Shown here one piece after another: positions 1-12,046 of a stretch of DNA of 64,000 bases. Origin of the DNA: Pseudisothecium myosuroides (lineage: Eukaryota > Streptophyta > Bryopsida > Hypnales > Lembophyllaceae). Made by a program: the position numbers and the translations under genes. The notes below the pieces were generated by a model, which saw only the letters and a program-made list of their open reading frames with translations, had not been told where the DNA came from and searched no databases. Numbering within the stretch: the stretch's first letter is position 1; every line of letters begins with the position of its first letter. The DNA is taken from the NCBI GenBank assembly GCA_951799445.1, contig OX637290.1, positions 5,210,501 through 5,274,500 of the forward strand. The letters are read 5' to 3'.

Positions 1-420
1 CTGCAGCCGTCTCCAAATGGTGGCGTGACGGAAACGGCGTCCCGGCCTCAGAGCTCCGAAGGGTCGAGTAGTACGAGGTGAGCGAGAAGCTCCGGGTGAA
101 GGAGAGGAGCCCTGGAGGAATGGGAGAGAGAGGTGAGCCGGGATTTTGTAGAAAGAGGTGCGTGTTGGGGGATATGTTCTAATGTGGGGGAATTGCAGGC
201 GGAGGCAAGATTCCTGGAGGCGACTTGCGAGCCGGGCCAAAAGGAAAAGTCGGGCACTCACTCCGCCGGGCAGGGCAAGCCAAGCCAATCTTTGCTGCGG
301 GGCAGGCACGCGGCTGCGCGCTTGGACTCCTGCGTCCTCCTTGCCGGCGCGTCCGTCACGACTCTGCCACCCCTCCCGAGTCCCGACCCTCCCTCGCGCT
401 GCCTCCCGTGGGTTACCCTG
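1..420. other. GC-rich segment, possible edge of a gene outside the window
   Basis: This stretch is much richer in G and C than the following 20 kb and contains CpG-rich runs, like the transcribed ends of genes elsewhere in the window. Open frames exist on both strands, but none starts with a convincing ATG or resembles a known family, and the longest one runs on into a transposon at 588. It may be a 5' leader or first exon of a gene lying to the left; this is inference from base composition only. Confidence 0.25.
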
Positions 421-587
421 CGGCTGTTCACTGGAATTAAGTTACTGGATGGGGGTAGGTTCATAATATTCAGTAGCCTTCATGCCCACCCCCTTTCATT
501 CATGCACCGTGCTCATGACATCGATCCTCCACTTGTTTGCTTAGAGAAACTACACCGTGAAACAGAAAATGAAGAGGAAGGAATACA

Positions 588-1002
588 TAAGGTAGGAGGT
601 GCAAAAAGCGACCCTTTAAGAGCTGGTCCGCCTTTTTCACAGGTTTCCATGGACAAAATGATTTTTAGCTCATTTTTCAGAGAAAGAATAATAGATTTGG
701 AACACAACACAAGTGGTTTCATATTTTTCTAAGCATTTTTGAATTACTTATGAATTTTTAAAGATTCAGGTCATAGGCACCTATTTGTGACCATAGGTGT
801 CCCAAAATTTGTCCTCTTGTGACTTGTAAAGAGATATGCGGAAACCAAAGACAATGATTGGCTCTTGCAATTAAAAAAAACAAATTTTCTTGAATTCATT
901 AAGGGACCAAAGAAGTTCATTTAAGGATCACCTTGCATCCATTCTACAAGTACCTATAGGACGGTCTGAAGAAGAGGGGCGGAATTGGAGCCACCTACCT
1001 TA
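588..1002 (+). mobile_element. Non-autonomous TIR element, TAAGGTAG family, copy B1
   Basis: The copy begins TAAGGTAGGAGG, followed by AAAGCGACC, and ends CTACCTTA, so the ends are inverted repeats flanked by TA. The interior shares words with three other copies at 12047, 44290 and 46616, for example a stretch reading CACCTATTTGTGACC and the phrase ATGATTGGCTCTTGCAAT. It has no coding capacity. The copy carries one intact TTAA at 921-924, which is the empty site for the insertion seen in copy B2. Confidence 0.7.
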
Positions 1003-3286
1003 ACATAGTTAACCAAACCCGGGGGGGGCCCTTTTGTTTCTACAGAAAGCAGAGCCCTCCAGAGCTCCGAAATTTCTTAAAACTGAGAATCTAAATCCAC
1101 ATGGGTGCCTTGGGATGGACCAGCTATGAAATTCAACAATACACTCATTTTAAATATCCACGTGCAGGCTTAGAGAGAAATCCTTTCCAGGGTATACACT
1201 TTACTCATAAAACTCCGAGGGCATGCATGCCTGAAAGCAGAAGGCAGGGCCACATGCAGGCTTGGAATGGGCCAAGGATGGATCAACCATCACTATACAA
1301 CAGTGTAATCATTGTTAACTTGGCCAATTACATTTCTCCAATTATAACTAAACACTCCCCCCAAGTATCTAGGAGGGAATGATACCTCCAATTGGGGGAA
1401 GAGATTTCCAGTGTTTAGTAATGCTATGTAGACTTGGCGGGGCAGGGACGTGACCATTTGGCACACAAAACTAATCAGGCTCCACTATGACTCGGAAAGT
1501 CAAAAGAAATCCTTGAGTAATCGCTACTTTCAGAGCCAAGTCCGCTTCCCCTCTCTTTCCTTATTTTTGTTTTTCCGTTTGGAAGCTTGCGACACACCTT
1601 TGTTTTCTTGTCAATGAATGCAACTTCCAACCACAGAATTTGGGTGCGCTGAAACCTCCAACAACCACGGAAAGTTGGCAGACAAAGCCTGAAATTTGGT
1701 GAGCCCGGGCTTGCGTATTCCGTTGGTGAGCACACGGTGTAGCAAGAAAAGTAGCCCAGCCTCGGTCAAATGCCCTCTAGACAACTCTTCCATAGTACGG
1801 ATGCTCTTAGCTATTGATGAAGTATTGTTGGCTGTAGAATATTTCACACTATCTACGGTAAAGCCAAGGTAGTAACAATGCATGTTACCGAATGTTATGT
1901 TGTTTGTAGAGGGATTCTTGCAATATAACATTATCTAGGGGGCCCCAGTTTTGCTCCCCTTGAAAGTGGGAGCTTCTAGTGTAATAATTTTCTTGTTTGT
2001 TGACTCCTTTCAATCTCCACTTGCATGCAATTCATCTCTTTCTACGGCCAATCAATGACTCTCTACAGATTAAATTGAATTCAATCCCAAAGATCCTGAG
2101 ATAGATTATCCCAATCTCTAAAGGGGAATGGTTTAGGCTGGTTAATAATGTTATGAATGGAAGGCCCGACAAGGAGTGTCCTCCTATCATGGGAAGCCCA
2201 ATGCGAACAACCTCCCTCCATGTAAAAAATTACATGAATATTTAACTTCACGAAGAGGCCTTACCAAGGATCCCTATGAGACATCCATGTAAAATTAAAT
2301 TCTAATTTTACAAGATGTGAATTGTCCAAGAAATAAACAAACATACAACCAACAAGTTTTTATGAAGCCAAATAGGACACCTTGGAGGAGCCAAAATGGA
2401 TTAGAGCATCTCCAATATTCTAGTTCATATAAATGGTAATTTGAAGGCCCAAGCATAGGTGGAGAAAGTAGGGATGTAAAAATAACATGTTGTAGTGGTC
2501 TAGTACAACATTTGTCCAACAAACACCTACATTTCACATGGCTTCCTGAGGTTTGTGTCTAGAGAGCATCTACTCTTTGGAAAAATGCAATCCTTGGATT
2601 TTGTGTCAAATTTTAGCTTGTGCTCCTTCAAAAAGTGAAGAAATTCACCCACTAAAGAAATAGGCGAGTCCTTCCGAGCACTTGACAAAAAGAAAGGATT
2701 TGGCAAGCATAGGAAGCAAAAAGGTGTCACCGAGATTTTGGTGAGCTATATCATGAATTGCAAGGATATATTTTTTGAGCCAAATAACTCTTTCACGACA
2801 TTTCAACATATTGGGACCACTTTTAGAAGGCTGTTGGAGATGCTTTTAGTAAGGATGGACTTCGAATTCCAACCATTCGGAAGAGCCATGGTTCAAGGAT
2901 CTCCTTTCTCTGAATTTGGTGAAAGAATAATGTGGCAATGGATTGTTGCACAGATAACCGAACTTGCTTACATTTCTTCTCCACTCAAAATGGTGAGCAA
3001 AGAAGTTAACTTAACTTGTTGAATGAGTTGTGACTCCCCCTATCAAATGTAGTCTCTCTTAAGGTTTAATTAAAACAATGTGGATTGGTATAAACTCTAA
3101 TGTGTATTAGCTCTTTGTACGACATCAAAAGATTTATTTGAAGTAGAATGTTGCACCAAGATATAAAAGACTAAAATAGAGTGTATTGCAATGCCATGGC
3201 ACATGATTAAAAACATGATTGAAACAAGTAGCAACAATTGTTTCATCTCTAAATCACAACCAAGGGCAAAAAACTTGTTAGATTAA
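1003..3286. other. AT-rich intergenic DNA, no gene recognised
   Basis: Short open frames occur (for example 2738-3022 on the plus strand), but none has recognisable domains, a supported start or splice signals. A segment around 2062-2165 is similar to 14826-14930, so part of this region is an old dispersed repeat. Confidence 0.5.
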
Positions 3287-4196
3287 CTTTAAAGGACCAA
3301 CCTGTTGATTTTGGGCAGGTACATGTGACTAGTAATTTGCATGTTTTAGGCCCAAAATTTATTAGAAGTTATGGATGAAGAATATCTTCATGTGAACAAG
3401 ATTTTATGACATTTGGAAATATGAATCAAAAGTTATGGCCTAATATGTTACTTTTTCCGTAAATGGGCAATCCGCGCAAATTAAAAAAATCACTTTTTTC
3501 ATAAAAAAAAATTTGAAATTGGTTTTCCAAGATTTATATATACGTGGAAAGCTTTGAGTCATTCCATTTCCATCAATGAATCCAAAGTTATGAGGAGTTT
3601 TTGTTTGTGGGCGCTTATAGATTCTCTATTCTAAAATAAACTTTGAAGTCCTTTATTTTATTCAATTTTCAAATTTTTTTGAAAAAAATAAAATCATAGG
3701 ATGTAGATTGTTTATTGCAACATTGCAACCATTGGGATTGGCATAATTCAATTCCATGACTAAAGTCTTAACAATTTAGTATTTTGAATCATTCTCGACT
3801 TCTTTCTACTTACTATTTTTTTCCTATATGTTGTACAATTCCAAATGAAGTGCAATTTTTCAAGCATGTAGCCAACTTGCCTTGAAGATGAAATCAATCT
3901 AGAGACACACTACCATTTTTTACTTTTTTTCATTCCAATGTGACTTGTGAAGTGCAGCTGCCCTATTTTTTGGAGGGCCCAAAAATGGATTTCTACCACT
4001 ATTCAAACGCTAATATCTTCCAATCCACATAGTGGAAAATTCTGAAATTTTTTCCATAGCTTTTCAAACCAACATACTACAAGATTCTATGATTAAATGT
4101 GTCCAAAAATGTTTTTTTTCCAAAATTTGGTACTTGTGCTTGAAATGGTAGTTTTTGAGCGTTTATGGGGAAAACAAAGGCAAGGAACTTAAGGGG
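3287..4196 (+). mobile_element. TTAA-flanked CCCC-end element (piggyBac-like, non-autonomous), subfamily 2
   Basis: TTAA lies on both sides (3283-3286 and 4197-4200). The left end is slightly decayed (CTTTAAAGGACC) and the right end is GGGG. The interior matches the copy at 54672-55598 along its length: GGGCAGGTAC near the left end, a TATATATACGTGGAAAGC block, a GATGTAGATTGTTTATT block and an ACATTGCAACC block. No open frame encodes a transposase, so it must have been moved by an enzyme supplied elsewhere. Confidence 0.75.
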
Positions 4197-4673
4197 TTAA
4201 TCATATGCATTAATTTTAATTCATTTTCTTTTATAGAATTGGATGAAATATCATTGGAATTTGAATAAATGGCATTAAGATTTGTCTCTAGTTGCATTAT
4301 CTTCAATAGCCAAAAGTAGTGACAATTCTCCCAGGGATACAACAGAAAAATGAAAATCGATTTGCTAGTGGTCTTAATAAAATTCAATGTTCTATTTATT
4401 CACATTATTTTGCATTAAAAAATGAGTGGCAAATGCATGGTGGTTTAGTAGGGTGCTTGGTATGGCAATAGATGAAAATATTATAATTCTTTTTAGAAAA
4501 ATTATATATATGAGTATCCAACATAATTGTAATGTTGGCTAGGCATTTTCATGTTGTTTTGGTCAATTTAGTGAAAATAAAAACAAGAAATCATTAGAAG
4601 AGATTTGGGGGGTAAAGAAGACCGTAAGTTCTCGGATTGTTGGAACCCTGGAAACTCTGCCACATTTGTGGTT

Positions 4674-4700
4674 TGATGTGGCACAGAGAGTGCCACATCA
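4674..4700. repeat. Short perfect hairpin
   Basis: Ten-base arms TGATGTGGCA and TGCCACATCA flank a 7-base loop, in otherwise AT-rich DNA. It may be a remnant of a small inverted-repeat element. No function can be assigned. Confidence 0.5.
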
Positions 4701-5655
4701 GATATTAATATATTTTTTTAAATTAAAAAAATTAAGTACTTTTTTTAATAAAATAAATAAATTATATATATATATTTTTATATTTTTATATTTTTTTTTA
4801 AAATTTATCATTAAAAATAATTTGACACTATACTGTAGTTTTCAGGAAGGTGAACATAGCTGGAACAACCCTCCCTTGCCCTCAAATCTTCCCTAATGAT
4901 CTAGTAGGGAATCTCATTGTAAAAGAATTGATTAAGATTTAAAGATTTGTTATAACTTCATTGCATATGTCTTTAGGGTGCTTCAATATAGAAATGGTGT
5001 ACACTAAGTAATGTATGAAAAAACATGTCTTTTCCAATAAAACTCGGTTTGACATTTGGACTTTGATTGGTTATTAGCTCTGCGACATTAAATTCTCCAA
5101 GTAATATATGAAAGTATAAGCTTTAATGATGACCTAATACTGATTCATAAAAAATGTTGTTATCAAAAATTCAAAATCTAAATGAATAAGGCACTTGATT
5201 TGATGTGTTGACATTAGTGTGCAACCCTTATAGTATATATTATAGAGATAAGGTAAGAACACATATAGTAAAATCGCCCCCTATACCTTTGAAAAATGTT
5301 CTCAAATTTTGGATGGGAAATGAAGAAGGAGAATGTATTCAACAAATGAGAATAACTAGAAGACCACCAAAAAGGTAGAGTAGTGGTTTCCATTTGGGGT
5401 CATAAATGGATTCAATTATTGTATTGCAACAATGGCGGCTTTGTAAAATGACAATTTTGGAAAATATATTTTTAAATTATTATTTTTTTGACATATAGTA
5501 TACTTCCTAACATAGGTGTGCAATGTTATTCATATTATCTTCTAGACTTTCTTGAGGGGCCTTGAATGAACACACTTTTAATGTACATTGAATTGTTTAA
5601 AATGAGTAGAAATTATTTTTCTTCTTTCAATTTATCTTCTAGCCTCATAACATTG
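4701..5655. other. AT-rich intergenic DNA
   Basis: Very AT-rich sequence, including a run of about 130 bases of almost pure A and T near 4705-4830. I see no gene or structured repeat in it. Confidence 0.5.
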
Positions 5656-5659
5656 TTAA

Positions 5660-6594
5660 CCCCTAAAGGACCGTTGTCCCTTCGGGGGACAAATGCGTTT
5701 TTGGGCAGGTACCTACGGGCTGAAATTTTCTTGTGATTTTTTGAAATTTTTTTTGGAGATAGAAAAATTGATAAGCTTTGTGGGAATATAATTTTTTCAC
5801 AATCGGTGCCCGGGAAAAAAAGTTATGACCAAATAAGCTCAAAACAGGGGACGGCAGGCAGCCCGGGCAGCAAAAAAAAAATGGACAAAAATTCTAATTT
5901 TTCTTTTTAATATTTTTTTTCTCATAGATTATATTTTTGTCTATCCGGAAAGCTTTGATTCATTTCATTTGGATATGTTATGAGAAAGTTATGGACATTC
6001 TTGTTTTTCGGGCAGTTAGAGCATCTTCTTGAAAAAAATAACTTGTAGGATTCATTTCTGAATGCAATTCTTCAAATTTTTCAAATTTTTTTTTTTGCAT
6101 GGTTTAGTTTAATTGTTAGAACAATCTCACCATTGGGATTAGTGAATATTTTTTTTCCATCTAAGAGATATTAATATTTTAGATTTTCCTTCTATCTCGT
6201 ACTTACTTCTACTTAACAATTTTTTTAAGAATGATAATTAAGTTTTTTTGAATTTCTTTTTTTTTCCTAGACTCTCAACTCAATTCTCCTCTATAAAGAT
6301 TTAAAGCTCGAAACTCTATAGTGCAAAAAATTTAAATTAAAAATGTTTAAAGTCAAAAAATCTAGTCCCGAAATGTGCTGAAAAACTTGTTTTTTCCACT
6401 TTAAACGCAGATAAATTGCAATCTGTGCGGTCAAAAATTCTGAAATTTTTTCCACACATTCTCATACCAGTTAGGTGTAAGATCCTACGGTTAGATTTGC
6501 AAAAAAAACATTTTTCAATTTTTTTTACTGTTTGCTATAGAAATGGCAGTTTTCACTGTTTTTTGGCAGAAAAAAGGCCTCGGTCGTTTAGAGG
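5660..6594 (+). mobile_element. TTAA-flanked CCCC-end element, subfamily 1 (near-identical partner at 16671)
   Basis: The left end reads TTAA then CCCCTAAAGGACC, and the right end reads GGTCGTTTAGAGG then TTAA. The 935-bp interior is very similar to the inverted copy at 16671-17588, including the TTGTCCCTTCGGGGGACAA inverted motif just inside the left end. No transposase is encoded. The high similarity of the pair points to fairly recent activity. Confidence 0.85.
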
Positions 6595-6703
6595 TTAATC
6601 CAATATAGGGGGCGGCATGAGCCATTAAAAAGGGAACCTCTATAATGTTTCAAAATCATATTATATGTTGGTTGTCAACTAAAGAGCCAATCAAGTTCTT
6701 TAA

Positions 6704-7860
6704 CACCTAAAGTCCCCCAAACCCCTCGCGAAACAAAATGGATTTTGGATAGGCTTGTGTAACCTTGATTTGTTGAGATGATTTTTTTGAAAAAAAATCT
6801 TAAAGTAGCAAATTACATTAGTTTTTAGGGAATATAATTTTTATTTCAATCGGTGCCTATGAGCAAAAGTTATGCCTCAATAAGCTCAAACATGAAAGAT
6901 TAGGTAGAAAGAAAATCCACAAAAAAAAATTGAAATTGAAATTTTGAATTTTTTTTCCTATAGATTATACCAATTTTGTCTATATGAAAAGCTTTAATTC
7001 ATTCCATTTGGATTAGTGATGTAAAAGTTACAAAGCTTCTTGTTTTGCGGGCAATCATAAAAACTTCTTGAGAACATAAAATATTGGATTTGTTTTTGAA
7101 CTCAATCTTCACAATTTTCAAAAAAAAATTCTACAAGGTTAAATATGATTGCTAGAACAATGTCATTGTTGGGATTAGTGTGTGTTTCAATTCCATTTCA
7201 AAGCTAATTTGACAATTTAATTTTTCCTTCAATCTTGTATATATTTCTATATACATAACAATATTTCAAAGAATGAAAATCAAGTTGTTGTTTTTGAATT
7301 TTTTTTCTTAGACTTTCAACTCAAATCTTCAACATAAATTTTTCTTAAATCATAATGTTTAATACAAAAATTTTAAGTTAAGAAGATTCAAATCTAATAA
7401 TATACACAAAATAGTGCAATTAGGTTGCCCCATACTAATTTCTCGACATTTGACACTATATAAATATTTTCAGTTATTGTACAAGAATGCACTACTTTTT
7501 AATTAAGTATTATTATAATTGGGACTTACGAACCTCCATGTGTACAAATGAAAATATTTTTAGAAATATTTGTTGACTTGTAAAGTAACTTTATTTGAAG
7601 TAAGGCAACCTAATGGTTGAGGCAACCTAATTGCACTATTTTGTGTAGTCACAAAACGTATTCAGAAACTTGATTTTATCACTTTAAACACAAATATCTT
7701 GCAATCTACAAAGTAAAAGTTTCTGAAATTTCTTTGGTACATTCTTAAACTTGTCTTGTGCAAGATTTTATTGTTAAATATGGGGGGGAATTGCTCTTTG
7801 CAATAGAAATGATACTTTTGAGTGTTTTTTGATGAAAAAAAGATGTTGGGACTTTAGGGG
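6704..7860 (+). mobile_element. TTAA-flanked CCCC-end element, split by a 241-bp element
   Basis: TTAA flanks both ends (6700-6703 and 7861-7864). The ends are CACCTAAAGTCCC and GGGACTTTAGGGG. Without the nested insertion at 7405-7645 it is about 914 bp, the usual size of this family. The interior shares blocks such as the CATTCCATTTGGATTAGTGA and TCTTCTTGA motifs with the copies at 5660, 8273 and 13915. Confidence 0.8.
7405..7645. mobile_element. 241-bp MITE with perfect 25-bp terminal inverted repeats, TA target
   Basis: The first 25 bases (starting CACAAAATAGTGC) and the last 25 bases (ending GCACTATTTTGTG) are exact reverse complements. TA lies on both sides (7403-7404 and 7646-7647). 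This is the signature of a Tc1/mariner-type MITE. It sits inside the TTAA element 6704-7860, so it is younger than that copy. Confidence 0.85.
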
Positions 7861-8272
7861 TTAATTCTACACCTAATTCCCTCCCAAAAAGTCAAGGAAA
7901 GGAAAGGAGATCAAATGCTTGGTTTCCAATGTTATACTAAGCAACACTTTATGCAAATGATGTACTAGTGTAGATCAGCCTAACACCACACAAATTTGTT
8001 TACTAAGTACCTTGGAGAAGCTATTTGTCAACTCACATATTTTTCAAAGATTAAAAAGTTGGGGAGAAGTCATTTGCAAGTAGAATGCAGAGAAATGAAT
8101 TGTTTGTGATTTTTCAAACTTTGTTAGACTATCATATAGAGCCTACCTTGCTACCAATCGGACTACCTTGGATGTCAATGGTCAAACTACTTCCAACAAA
8201 TTCTTCATGCATGATGGTCTTCAAACCAATGTTGTTATTGTTATACTGAGGAAATGCCTTCTTCAATTTTAA

Positions 8273-9191
8273 CCCCTAAAGACCCGTTGTCCCCTTGGGG
8301 GACAAAATGGATTTCAGGCAGGCTCGTATGGTCTCAATATTTGTTGTAATTTTCTGATTTTTTTTTGGTAAAGATAGAGAATCACATTAGCTTTCCGAGA
8401 ATGTAATTTTTATTTCAATCGGTGCCCGGGAGCAAAAGTTAAGTCACAAAAAACCCAAATTTTAGTTTGGCGGGTAGAAAAAGCCCTCACAAAAACTTTA
8501 AATCAAAACTAATTTTTTTTTCATATAGATTTTATTTTTATCTACATGGGAAGCTTTGATTCATTCCATTTGGACTTGTTATGCAAAAGTTATGGACATT
8601 CTTATTTTTTGGGCAATTAGAGCATCTTCTTGAAAAAATAACTTGTAGGATTCATTTCAGAACTCCATTTTGACAATTTTTCAAAAATAAAAGTTTCACA
8701 AGGTAAAGATTTCTTGCTAGAACAATCTCACCGTTGAGATTAGTATATTTCAACTCTATCTTAGAGCTATTAATGATTTAATTTTTCCTTCAATCTTGAA
8801 CCTACTTCTATTTAACAATTTTTTAATGAGTGAAAACTAAGTGTTTCTTTTTTGAATTTTTTTTCCTAGATTTACAACTCAATTCTTCATTATATAAAAT
8901 AAGAAATTCAAAATCATTAGAGCAAAAATTTTAAGTTAAGAAGATTCAAAGCCAAAAAATGTAGTTGAGCAAGGTGCAAAAAAACTTGATTCCTTCACTT
9001 TAAATGCAAATATCTTGCAATCTACACGGTCAAAGTTTCTAAAATTTCTTTCACACATTCTTACAATAGTCTAGTACAAGATCCTACGGTTAAATATGCA
9101 AAAATCACATTTTATTTTATTTTTGCTCTTTGCTATAGAAATGGTAGTTTTGAGTGGTTTTTGATGGAAAAACGGCCTTCAGACTATAGGG
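8273..9191 (+). mobile_element. TTAA-flanked CCCC-end element, subfamily 1
   Basis: The left side is TTAA then CCCCTAAAGACCC. The right side is decayed to AGGG followed by TTAT. The interior is collinear with the copies at 5660, 13915 and 16671 (TTGTCCCCTTGGGGGACAA near the left, GAAGCTTTGATTCATTCC in the middle, AAGATCCTACGGTTA towards the right). Confidence 0.75.
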
Positions 9192-9740
9192 TTATTCTCA
9201 TCAAATACCAGAAGCGTGATTCGCGGTTCAGTGATTTCGGTGCGGTAGGGGCCTGCAAAGTGAGTGCCACCTAACTTACTTGAATTGCTGGTTAAGTTAC
9301 AGATATCATATTACTGTGGTATCTATCTATTCCCTGATTCCACACAGCTGATAAGTTAATATAAATACTGCAAGCGTGATTTGAGGTTGTCTTTTGGGGG
9401 CAGTGCAACTGAAGACCTCATGTGGTCCAAAATGTGGCCTTATTGGTGGTAAGGTGGGCAGCCCTCAAAACCGCCACTTTTTGGTACTGTGCTAAATTTT
9501 CATATTTGTTGTTGGCACATGAAAGGAGGTTCTAACGCACCAAAGAACGTAGCATTTGGATACCGTATGCAAAAGTTAGGAAGGGTCAAAGGTTTATTTG
9601 GTAGAGGTTATGAAATTGGTTCTTCCACAGAGGTACACATTGACTTGGGAGATGTACCCAAAAGAGTCACAATGGTAGTTTGGGGTTGGTGGTGCATTAG
9701 GGGGGTCCATTTTATGTAAGGTAGGGGTTCTTTTTGTAAT

Positions 9741-9817
9741 AACCGTGACCAAAGCTATTCCCATGGTCAATTTTTGTTGCCAAATTTTGGTGGGATAGTC
9801 AAACTTTGGTCACGGTT
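9741..9817. repeat. Imperfect ~77-bp inverted repeat (foldback)
   Basis: The left arm begins AACCGTGACCAAAG and the right arm ends CTTTGGTCACGGTT, and each arm also carries TATTCCCA or TGGGATA. The short loop contains TTTTTGTTGCC. It is probably a tiny foldback or MITE remnant. Confidence 0.6.
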
Positions 9818-12046
9818 GTAGGTGTGTGTTGCAAAAAAGAAACCTTGACTTGTGGTGCAAAAATTCCAAATTTTTCCACATGTCAAATAAATGTAAATTT
9901 TTTTCCTTGTTGTGGAGTGGTTACTTTTTTTTAGAAACTTCCTTCAACTAATTCAGAATTTGTGAATTCAAATTTGAATTCAATTTCTAAATTATCATTC
10001 AAGATAGATAAGAAAATCTTTGAGTTTTCCACCAAGATAAAAAATTCCACAAGACCAAATTTGGGCTAGTGCTAGACATCTTTGAATTTATACTCAATAT
10101 TAAAAAAATTAAAATCTTACTTCTAAAATTCAAGTTAATTTCAAATCATCACCAAAAACTCTCAAATATCATAATTTCTCAAATATCACCCAAAACAATT
10201 GATTTCATCTCTAAAAAGTAAAACTAATTTTTTCATTCTAAACTAGTGGCAAAATGGAGGATACAGTAAGAAGGGATTTGATGTTTGACTATGTGGTCAT
10301 AGCTACTACCTTTAACCCCTTAAAGATTGAACTTTGAAATTTTAAAAAGTGTATGAATGCAAATGTATCCCAAGGTCTTAGAATTTTCATTTTTTTCATT
10401 TGTCTAATTGTTGTGGTTGCATGATAAAGATTTTCAAGACCTTATAAATATTCTATAGTTTAGAGGTATTAGATTGCTTCACCTCAAAAAATTAACTTTT
10501 TTCACTCAAAAATTGACCCATCAAAATCACTTAGAGTAAATAATTTAAATTTAAATGTTAAAATCACCATTAAAAAATTTAACATTTCAACAAAAAAAAA
10601 GGCATAAAAATATATTTTTGGTGGAGAAAATTGAATGGAAACAAAACCAAGAGGAAAAAGAGACTAAAACCCCTTAGAAATAGAATTATTTAGGGAATTC
10701 CAGATTTTCAAATTACAAATCATTTTAGGAGGAATTTTCAATTTTGGGTTGAAAATTTTATTGATAAATATTGGTAATTGTAGTAATACATCCAACTAGT
10801 CTATGTTGATATGAGCCATGGATCATATTTTACAACTTTCTTAGAGTGACAAGTATTAAAATATTCTTCTTAATTGCATATAATAATACATCTTCACAAT
10901 TTTGGAAAGTTGGACTACCCTCTAGGTCCTTAGGCCATCCTCAATGCACACATCATATTGGCCATAAAAATACATCACTAACTTTTGATTTGCTTGGAAT
11001 TAGAAAATGATATTACTTATATTGGAAGCAAATCAAATATTATGTAAAGAAAGTATAAAATCTCAAGATTTAGAATTATAGTGACCGAAATAGTCTATAT
11101 GTGTGAAGCAAACTAAATGTAATAATAATAATAGACAACCACTACGAGTCACTAAATTAAGTTTCTGGTTAAGCTTAAGAAAGGAAATTCATGCTTATAG
11201 CGTGGCAAAAATGCAAATTTAGCGTGCCATATGGATGAATTTATTTTCTAATTAAATCATAATTTGCAATGACTCTCTCGTTTTTTATTTATTTTTGAGC
11301 ATGCTTCAATCAGGGAATATACTTTGTTTGTTTAAAGTCCAAATCCAAATGTTTTTACATCTATTTATAATATTTTTGGATGCGCTTCCAATGATAGTAA
11401 ACTCAAGTTCTAAATTAATTCCTCATCAATCATTACCAAAGTATTTGATTTGACAAACTGCGGGAAGGGATAAACCCCGTGCTCAGTTTCAGTTCTTTCC
11501 CTACCGTACGTGAAGGTTTGATTCGGCAGTGAAGTGCTGAATTAGTTTCTTTTTCAGGTGCAAAGGGATTTCGGCAGGTGGTATATTCTAGGACATTCCA
11601 GAAAATTCACTTGTAATCTTCCAAAAATTTCACTTGTAATATTTTTCAAAAATTTAGACATCCCAAAAAATACTTAATTTATGTCTGTATCTGACCTTCA
11701 CGTCACGTAGGGTACCGTAGTCATTCCAGAAGTGGAGTAATAAAAGTATTCGTAAATATATCCGCGGAGGGGCCATCGGCGGGCAGGCCCGACGTAAGTT
11801 TTGGCCCTTGGGCAGTTGTATTGTACTTCCCCTAAGTTATCCTATCATCGCATGCGGATAAAGGCTGAGGTGGCGCGTGAGGTGGAGTGCTGATGAGGAC
11901 GGACAACAAGAGTGGGGGCGCCAGGGAGGCCGCATTTGGGCAGTTGGATCCAGTGCCGTGTCGCGCTGGTTGGTCCGCCTACCACGACAGCAACTGACCT
12001 GGAACTCAGTATCCGCCATTTCTTACTTAGTTCTATTCAGTTGCTG
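9818..12046. other. AT-rich intergenic DNA with a GC-richer tail
   Basis: 9.8-11.7 kb is AT-rich and without recognisable genes. From about 11,750 to 12,040 the sequence is clearly GC-richer, with overlapping short open frames on both strands, but none has supported starts or splice sites. Confidence 0.45.

Noticed and set aside
133..732. 199-codon plus-strand frame at the left edge
   Set aside because: It starts with GTG, not ATG, and its second half is the inverted-repeat element beginning at 588. The first half shows no domain.
2738..3022. 94-codon plus-strand frame
   Set aside because: AT-rich sequence, no domain, no splice partners; compatible with chance.
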